A DNA stretch of 64,000 bases, taken from positions 8,804,001 to 8,868,000 of the forward strand of contig NZ_JACHMF010000001.1 in NCBI RefSeq assembly GCF_014204895.1, written 5' to 3'. Every line of letters starts with the position of its first letter. The first letter of the stretch is position 1. The stretch is from Paractinoplanes abujensis. GTDB taxonomy: Bacteria; Actinomycetota; Actinomycetes; Mycobacteriales; Micromonosporaceae. Below the pieces are notes generated by a model that did not search any database, was not told the origin of the DNA, and was given only the letters and a program-made list of their open reading frames with translations. Both the position numbers and the translations under genes were made by a program. Below are positions 59,141 to 64,000 of the stretch, one piece after another.

Positions 59141-60211
59141 TCAGGTAGTGGCAGTGCAGGTCACCGTGGGTGTGGCCGCGGTTCCGTCAGCGATGAAACC
59201 GAAACTCGTCGCGCCACCCGCCGACAACGCCCCGTTGTAGGCGGCGTTCTTCGCGACCACCGCGTTGCCGCTGGTCGACACGGTCGAATTCCACGACTGC
59301 CGGACACTGGGCGCGCTGCCGTAGGCCAAGTTGACCGTCCAGCTCTTGATCGCGGCCGAGCCCGCGGTCACCTTGACCTCGGCCTGGTAGCCGCCGGACC
59401 ACTGGCTGCTCAGCGCGTACGTCGCCGAGCACGCGCCGGAAGCCGGCGGAGTCGTCGTGGGCGGCGTGGTCGGCGGTGTGGTCGGCGGAGTCGTCGGCGG
59501 CGTGGTGGGCGGGGTTGTGGGCGGCGTGGTCGTCGAGCCGCCGAAATTCACGTCGCTGCAGAAGTAGTACGACTGGTCCGAATGGCTGGCCTGCCAGATC
59601 GTGTAAACAATGGCCCGCCCACTGCGCCCCGACAACGCCACCGGGACGTCGATCTCGACGCCGTCCGCACGCTGCGTCCACTGCGCCGCCGGAGTGTTGC
59701 CGATCTCCGACACCTTCGTCAGATCCGACCACTTCAAAGCCGTGGTCACCGGGTTGAAGCCCGGCTTGGTCACATAGACCCAGATGTAGTCGGCGCCGTG
59801 CCGCGCCCCGTCGAACAACTTGACGTTGAAGTTGTTGCCGACGTTCGTGGCCTTCCAGTCGCCGACGACGTCCAAGGAGTTGTAACGGCCGCTCACGGTG
59901 TGCCCGGCGCTGCACAACTGCCCGTCCGGGATGGCGCCTTGATGATTACCGGCCACGCCTTCCCGGAACAAGCCGTTCCAGTTCCACATGGCGTTCGGGT
60001 CGGCCTGCCAGGCCTGCCAGCACATCGGGTCCTGGGTGGCCATGGTGGGGTCCTGGAACTTGCTGCCCCAACGCTCGTAGCAGCCGTAGTTACGCGAAGC
60101 CGGACCGGTGACGTTGCCGTGCGCGCTCGCCGGGGAGGTCGGCGCGAAAAGGACGGTGAGGCCGGCCAGGAGGACGCCGGCGGCCGCGCTGAAAAGAACT
60201 CTGCGTTTCAT
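59141..60211 (-). CDS. AA10 lytic polysaccharide monooxygenase with CBM2
   Basis: 356 residues from ATG 60211. A signal peptide (residues 1-30, cut at ASPA/SA before His31) exposes the N-terminal histidine HGNVTGPASRNYGC. With His138 in GARHGADYIWVYVTKPGF it forms the copper histidine brace, and the YYFCSDVNF end closes the catalytic domain (about residue 228). A Thr-Pro linker of repeated TTPP follows, then a CBM2 of about 100 residues (CSATYALSSQWSGGYQAEVKVT and later IKSWTVNLAYG). LPMOs oxidatively cut crystalline cellulose or chitin; the CBM2 suggests either. The protein is secreted. Its promoter lies beyond 60211. Confidence 0.96.
   Translation of the reverse strand: MKRRVLFSAAAGVLLAGLTVLFAPTSPASAHGNVTGPASRNYGCYERWGSKFQDPTMATQDPMCWQAWQADPNAMWNWNGLFREGVAGNHQGAIPDGQLCSAGHTVSGRYNSLDVVGDWKATNVGNNFNVKLFDGARHGADYIWVYVTKPGFNPVTTALKWSDLTKVSEIGNTPAAQWTQRADGVEIDVPVALSGRSGRAIVYTIWQASHSDQSYYFCSDVNFGGSTTTPPTTPPTTPPTTPPTTPPTTPPTTTPPASGACSATYALSSQWSGGYQAEVKVTAGSAAIKSWTVNLAYGSAPSVRQSWNSTVSTSGNAVVAKNAAYNGALSAGGATSFGFIADGTAATPTVTCTATT
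59449..59535 (-). repeat. TTPP 12-nt repeats in the LPMO linker
   Basis: About six copies of Thr-Thr-Pro-Pro join the catalytic domain to the CBM2. Such linkers are normal in secreted actinobacterial carbohydrate enzymes. Confidence 0.9.
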
Positions 60212-60997
60212 GAGGGCATGTGCTCCGCATGGTCGGTGGCCCGGTGGACAGGCCAGGGGGATCCGGCGGGAGCTGCCCTCAACTCCCGAACTCACTTACA
60301 CCGGCGGGTGTCGTAACACGGTCGCACAGAATTGATGATTGTCAATAGCGACGCCTGGCTGCCGGGGCTGTTTCTCCGTGCCACCGCCCTTGCCGGCTGT
60401 CTGCCCTACCTCCTGGCGCCGGGTTCCGTGGTCCCCCCTTGCCCACCGCCTGCCGGCCGCTTCCCTCGCGCCTCGGCCCGCTCCCCGCCGCGCTGCCCGT
60501 CCTCCTCGCGCCCCGACTTCTTGCGCCCCAACTTCTCGCGCCTCGTTTCTCGCGCCTCGTTTCTCGCGCCTCGTTTCTCGCGCCTCGTTTCTCACGCCTC
60601 GCTTCTCGCGCCCCGCTTCTCGAGCCCCGCTTCTCGCTTCTCGCGCCTCCGCCCCTGGCGGTCGTCTCTGGCGGCCCTCTTCTCGCGGCTCTGCGTCTCT
60701 CCTCAGGCCCCGCCGCCAAGGACCCTGCCCGCGTCTCGCCCCAGGCCTTCGCTTCTGTGCCCCTCCGTTGCGCCTCGCCCCATGCTCCCGGCCGCCTCTC
60801 GGCCGTTCTCCTTCCGTCTCCGACCGCCGCCTGTCGGCCATTCCCCTCGCACGCGACCTCCTCCCACCGCACCGCCTCTCGTCCTGGGCTGTCGGCCGAA
60901 AGGAGGAGAGGTCGAGCAGCGACTACTGCGATAGGCGTATGCAAGTTACTGCCACGGGCCGATGTGCTCAGGCCCGTCACGGACGAGGCTTGACGCC
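60212..60997. other. Long gap between LPMO and transporter genes
   Basis: 786 bp. The left 130 bp should contain the LPMO promoter; a minus-strand TTGACA at 60345-60340 is present but without a well-spaced -10. From about 60430 to 60900 the plus strand is strongly C/T rich with 15-nt repeats. Open frames on both strands here (for example 60332-60934 and 60296-60841) are Arg/Pro/Ser or Arg/Glu/Gly repeats without any recognisable domain, so I do not call a gene. Confidence 0.6.
60506..60655. repeat. Non-coding 15-nt C/T-rich tandem repeats
   Basis: Copies of TCTCGCGCCTCGTTT run for about 150 bp, regular in the centre and decaying at both ends into CGCCCCGCTTCTCGAG variants. The strand is nearly all pyrimidine with a few G, giving strong local strand asymmetry. 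Confidence 0.85.
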
Positions 60998-62779
60998 ATG
61001 ATTCCTGCGTGGTCCGTCGTCGTCGCGGTGGCGCTGTGCGTGCTGTCGGCCGTGGCCTACGCGTGCGGCGCCCTGTTGCAACAGCAGGTGGCGCAAGCCC
61101 CGATGCGCGCGCTGCTGCGCAACCCGCGCTGGTGGCTGGGCATGAGCGCCAACGGCGTCGGGGCGGTGCTGCACGTGGTCGCCCTGCGCTACGGCTCGCT
61201 GACCCTCGTGCAGGCGCTCGGCGCGCTGACTCTCGTGGCCGCGGTGCCACTGGCTGCGGCCGCCGCGCGGCGCCGGGTGACTCGCACCGAGCTCACGGGC
61301 ACGGCGCTGACCACCGGCGCCCTGGTTGCCCTGCTCGCCGTCACCGGCTCGTCGAGCCAGGCGCTCACCCCGCGCGCGGGTGTCGTCGTGTTGCTCGCCG
61401 CCGCCGTGATCATGGCCTGGGCTGCGCTGCGCCCAGGGCTCCCCGGGCTGGGCGCCGCCGCGGTGGGCGGCATGGGCTTCGGGGTGGCCTCGGCCCTCAC
61501 CCAGGCGATCACGCTGCGCCTTGACGCCGGCGTGGTCAGCATCGCCGCCGGCGTCGCCGCGGTCGTGGGCCTCAACATCGCGGCAGTCTGGTTCACCCAA
61601 CGGTCCTACCGCTCCGGCTTGGCCGCACCCCTGGCCGTCGGCACGGTGGCCAACCCCGCAACCGCCGCCGTGATCGGCGTGGTCCTGCTGGGCCAGCGCT
61701 TCCAGGCCGGCGTGGCCGGCGTCGTCATCATGCTGGCCGCTGCCGCGGTCTTGGCCACCGGCGTCTACCTGCTGGCCCAGGCCCAGTCGCAGTCGGCTGT
61801 GGCCACGCCGCACCGGGCGGCAGCGCGCGCACACGGGGCGGCAGTCGTCCCGTCGGCAGGTGCTCGTGCGACGGCAGTGCTTCCTCCGGCGCGTGCCCAC
61901 GTGGCCGCTGCTACCCGATCGGCGCCCGCTGACGTGACGTCAGTCGTCCCCCCGGCACCTGCTCGCGTGGCGGCAGCTCTTTCGTCGGCGCGTGCTCTCG
62001 CGGCCGCTGCTGTCCCGTCGGCGCCCGCTCGCGTGGCCGCTGCTGTCCCGCTGTTGCGTGGTCGTGTGGCGGCCGTCGGGCCGCCGTTGCGTGCTCACGT
62101 GGCGTCAGCTGTGCCGCAATCGGGCCCGCACGTGGCCACCGCTGTCCCGCCGTTGCGTGCTCGCGTCGCCGCTGCTGTGCCACCGGTTACGGTTCGCTCG
62201 TCACGGCCTGTCTCGCAGTCGTTCAGGCTGAGCCGAGCTGAGCAGCCTGTCACGCAGTCGTTCAGGTTGAGCGGTGTTGAGCGGCCTGGTGCGCAGTCGT
62301 TCAGGTTGAGCGGTGTTGAGCGGCCTGGTGCGCAGTCGTTCAGGCTGGGCGGTGTTGAGCAGCCTGTCACGCAGTCGTTCAGGCTGGGCGGTGTTGAGCA
62401 GCCTGTCACGCAGTCGTTCAGGTTGGGCGGTGTTGAGCGGCCTGGTGCGCAGTCGTCCAGGCTGAGCGGAGTTGAGCGGCCCGTTTCGGAGTCGTTGGGG
62501 CTGGACGGTGTTGAGTGGCCTGTTTCGGAGTCGTTCAGGTTGAGCGGTGTTGAGTGGCCTGTTTCGGAGCCGTTCAGGCTGAGCGATGTTGGGCGGCCTG
62601 TCACGCGGTCGTTCAGGCTGAGCGGTGCTGAGCGAGGTCGGTTGCGTCCGTCCGTCCGTTGGGGTTCGGAGCCGGGTGGCTTTCGGATCGGCCCGGTCGC
62701 GGGCGGCCGAGCCCGTCCGGGCCGGCCCGCTGATATCGATCGCTACGGAGGTGGCGTGACAGGCACACTCGTGCGATGA
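60998..62779 (+). CDS. DMT-superfamily transporter with a long repetitive C-terminal tail
   Basis: 593 residues from ATG 60998. Residues 1-268 have nine or ten membrane helices in the EamA/DMT style (SVVVAVALCVLSAVAYACGALLQQQVA, GVGAVLHVVALRYGSLTLVQALGALTLVAAVPLAAAAARR). From about residue 270 to the end the chain has no membrane segment and is two kinds of repeat: 11-residue Ala/Val/Pro units (RVAAAVPPLRA) and then eleven 13-residue units (QSFRLSGVERPGA). Known DMT proteins end after the last helix. The stop codon overlaps the sirtuin start by ATGA, which argues that the tail is translated. Confidence 0.8.
   Translation: MIPAWSVVVAVALCVLSAVAYACGALLQQQVAQAPMRALLRNPRWWLGMSANGVGAVLHVVALRYGSLTLVQALGALTLVAAVPLAAAAARRRVTRTELTGTALTTGALVALLAVTGSSSQALTPRAGVVVLLAAAVIMAWAALRPGLPGLGAAAVGGMGFGVASALTQAITLRLDAGVVSIAAGVAAVVGLNIAAVWFTQRSYRSGLAAPLAVGTVANPATAAVIGVVLLGQRFQAGVAGVVIMLAAAAVLATGVYLLAQAQSQSAVATPHRAAARAHGAAVVPSAGARATAVLPPARAHVAAATRSAPADVTSVVPPAPARVAAALSSARALAAAAVPSAPARVAAAVPLLRGRVAAVGPPLRAHVASAVPQSGPHVATAVPPLRARVAAAVPPVTVRSSRPVSQSFRLSRAEQPVTQSFRLSGVERPGAQSFRLSGVERPGAQSFRLGGVEQPVTQSFRLGGVEQPVTQSFRLGGVERPGAQSSRLSGVERPVSESLGLDGVEWPVSESFRLSGVEWPVSEPFRLSDVGRPVTRSFRLSGAERGRLRPSVRWGSEPGGFRIGPVAGGRARPGRPADIDRYGGGVTGTLVR
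61830..62195 (+). repeat. About eleven 33-nt in-frame repeats in the transporter tail
   Basis: Units encode RVAAAVPPLRA-like 11-residue segments with rising regularity toward the 3' end. Nucleotide identity between neighbours is moderate, so this array is older than the one that follows. Confidence 0.75.
62216..62638 (+). repeat. Eleven 39-nt in-frame repeats at the transporter C-terminus
   Basis: Units encode QSFRLSGVERPGA and its variants. Some neighbours are identical at nucleotide level (units 2 and 3, units 4 and 5), so expansion is recent. Later units change Gln to Glu (ESFRLSGVEWPVS). Confidence 0.92.
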
Positions 62780-63501
62780 ACACCCTGCAGCACGCGGCTG
62801 AGCTCATCGCCGGAGCGCAACGTCTTGTCGTGTTCACCGGGGCCGGTATGTCGGCCGAGAGCGGCGTGCCCACGTTCCGCGACGCCCTGACCGGTTTGTG
62901 GGCTCGTTACGACGCCCAGGCCTTGGCCACCCCCGAGGCCTTCCAGCGCGACCCGGCCCTGGTCTGGGGGTGGTACGAGTGGCGCCGCGAACTGGTCGAA
63001 CGCGTCGACCCCAACCCCGGCCACGAGGCGGTCGCCCGGCTGGACTGCACACTGATCACCCAAAACGTCGACCAGCTGCACGAACGAGCCGGCTCCGAAG
63101 ACGTGCTCCACCTGCACGGCAGCCTGTTCGAGCCGCGCTGCTCAGTCTGCGCCCAGCCGGCCCCGCCTCCCCCCGGCGCGGCCGGGTCCGGTGACGGTCC
63201 GCGCACACCTCCGGCCTGCGGCAACTGCGGTTCCCCCGTACGGCCGGGGGTGGTCTGGTTCGGGGAGGCGTTGCCGGTCGACGTGTTGGAGCGGGCCGTC
63301 GAGGCTGCCGCGGCCGCCGATGTGCTGATCACCGTGGGGACGGCCGGGGTCGTCTACCCCGCGGCCGAGATTCCGCAGGTCACGGCCAGGCTGGGCGGTA
63401 GCGTGATCCAGGTCAATCCGCAGGCCACCCCGCTCGACGAGGTTTGTGCGCTCAACCTGCGGGGCACGGCCGCGGAGGTGCTCCCGAAGATCATCAGGTG
63501 A
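62776..63501 (+). CDS. cobB: Sirtuin-type NAD-dependent protein deacylase
   Basis: 241 residues from the ATG of an ATGA overlap. FTGAGMSAESGVPTFRD, TQNVDQLHERAGSEDVLHLHG (catalytic His in HLHG) and GVVWFGEALP are the ordered sirtuin motifs. Two Cys pairs (CSVC and CGNC) should hold a zinc ion, with an unusually Pro/Gly-rich loop (PAPPPPGAAGSGDGPRT) between them. It removes acetyl or longer acyl groups from lysine using NAD. Coupling to the transporter is probably by shared transcript rather than function. Confidence 0.95.
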   Translation: MNTLQHAAELIAGAQRLVVFTGAGMSAESGVPTFRDALTGLWARYDAQALATPEAFQRDPALVWGWYEWRRELVERVDPNPGHEAVARLDCTLITQNVDQLHERAGSEDVLHLHGSLFEPRCSVCAQPAPPPPGAAGSGDGPRTPPACGNCGSPVRPGVVWFGEALPVDVLERAVEAAAAADVLITVGTAGVVYPAAEIPQVTARLGGSVIQVNPQATPLDEVCALNLRGTAAEVLPKIIR

Positions 63502-63560
63502 ATGGTTGCAAACCTGGCGAACCGGCACCACGCACCCCTTAAGACGCGGATCATGTCGTC

Positions 63561-64000
63561 ATGGGTGTCATGGCTTACCCCCTCCGGTACGCACTTGCCG
63601 ATCTTGCCCTGGCGCTCAGCCGGGTCTCGCACGATCCTGCCGCTGTGCAGTCCACGGCCGCCCGCGCCGCCGCCGACATGATCGGGGACGGCGCGGGGGT
63701 GCAGCTCCTGCGCGACGACGGCCGCTACGACTCGATCACCTACCACCACATCGACGACGAGCGTTCGGCGTCCATGTCCCGGGTGCTGGACCACGTCGAC
63801 CAGCTCCCCGACGACGACTTCTCGACCGCGCTCGCGGCCAGCCGGCGCCCCCTCGTGCTGGCCGGCGACGGCGTCGAGCCGCTGGCGGGGGAGGAGCACG
63901 AGATCCATTCGGCGGTCCTGTGTCCCGTGATCGTCGACAACACGTACGCGGGTTATCTGGTCCTGACCCGGGAGACGCCCGGCTCGTTCTATTCGACGGC
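63561..64000 (+). CDS. N-terminal part of a GAF-domain protein, cut by the window edge
   Basis: The frame from ATG 63561 (or 63570) stays open to the end of the window, 146 codons. Residues 20-135 fit a GAF sensory domain: AARAAADMIGDGAGVQLLRDDGRYDSI, SRRPLVLAGDGVEPLAGEEHEIHSAVLCPVIVDNTYAGYLVLTRE. Such N-terminal GAF domains usually precede a histidine kinase, a phosphatase or an ANTAR output; which one lies outside the window. Confidence 0.8.
   Translation, partial: MGVMAYPLRYALADLALALSRVSHDPAAVQSTAARAAADMIGDGAGVQLLRDDGRYDSITYHHIDDERSASMSRVLDHVDQLPDDDFSTALAASRRPLVLAGDGVEPLAGEEHEIHSAVLCPVIVDNTYAGYLVLTRETPGSFYST

Noticed and set aside
60211..60345. Second CebR box in the LPMO promoter
   Set aside because: A GGGAGCTGCCCT-like stretch is present but does not match the palindrome well enough.
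60296..60934. Protein-coding genes in the C/T-rich gap
   Set aside because: Frames on both strands translate to Arg/Pro/Ser or Arg/Glu/Gly repeats with no ribosome site or family resemblance.

Overview
This window looks like a chromosomal segment of a high-GC actinomycete, most likely a Micromonosporaceae member close to Actinoplanes. That placement is an inference from strongly GC-biased codon use, frequent GTG starts, a SAM-IV riboswitch, DUF4132/DUF5682 and SAV_2336-type proteins, a CebR-type box and an AA10-CBM2 polysaccharide monooxygenase. No rRNA, tRNA, CRISPR array or insertion sequence was seen.

Region 1 (89-10169) is the most interesting part: a two-armed, divergently transcribed locus that reads as a biological-conflict system. 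The leftward arm holds two paralogous proteins resembling the CATRA family, one of them fused to a TIR-like (CAP12/PycTIR-type) domain. The rightward arm holds a 58-residue peptide, a peptide beta-hydroxylase of the alpha-ketoglutarate HExxH type, a VMAP-type protein and a 1307-residue SAV_2336 / NB-ARC / TPR protein of the FxsT type. A 12-bp palindrome lies between the arms. Each family is known separately, but I do not recall this combination, with a modified-peptide candidate and no radical SAM enzyme.

Region 2 (10194-25242): a MerR regulator fused to a cysteine-less redoxin domain diverges from a phytanoyl-CoA dioxygenase homologue. Then comes a translationally coupled five-gene operon (DUF4132, a 1570-residue protein, MoxR ATPase, DUF5682-vWA fusion, SWIM protein) that corresponds to the E. 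coli yehI/L/M/P/Q (molR) group. The SWIM gene carries about 20 in-frame 36-nt repeats.

Region 3 (25312-38622) is mixed metabolism and regulation: a CYTH protein, a Kup potassium transporter, an F420/NADP-type reductase and LLM oxidoreductase under a divergent MarR regulator with two clear operators, an epimerase, a DUF1684 protein, a SAM-IV riboswitch ahead of a cysteine-desulfurase-like gene and a NUDIX gene, a gamma-glutamyltransferase with repeats beside its cleavage site, a type VII secretion-like pair, and a SigE-family sigma factor with its membrane partner.

Region 4 (38763-56508) has thrS, a MATE exporter with a MarR regulator, a LAL-type LuxR regulator, a SCO4226-like protein, PnuC, CorA, a three-gene FtsX-type ABC operon facing a second ABC ATPase across a shared terminator, and a PRPP synthetase.

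Region 5 (56505-64000) has a frameshifted GH88/105-like gene, an NmrA-type reductase with a divergent TetR, an LPMO, a C/T-rich repeat tract, a DMT-type transporter with a roughly 300-residue repetitive tail coupled to a sirtuin, and the start of a GAF protein.

Two window-wide signals stand out. Short tandem repeats with periods divisible by three lie inside at least five genes, and the palindrome CGTACG is much more frequent than base composition predicts.
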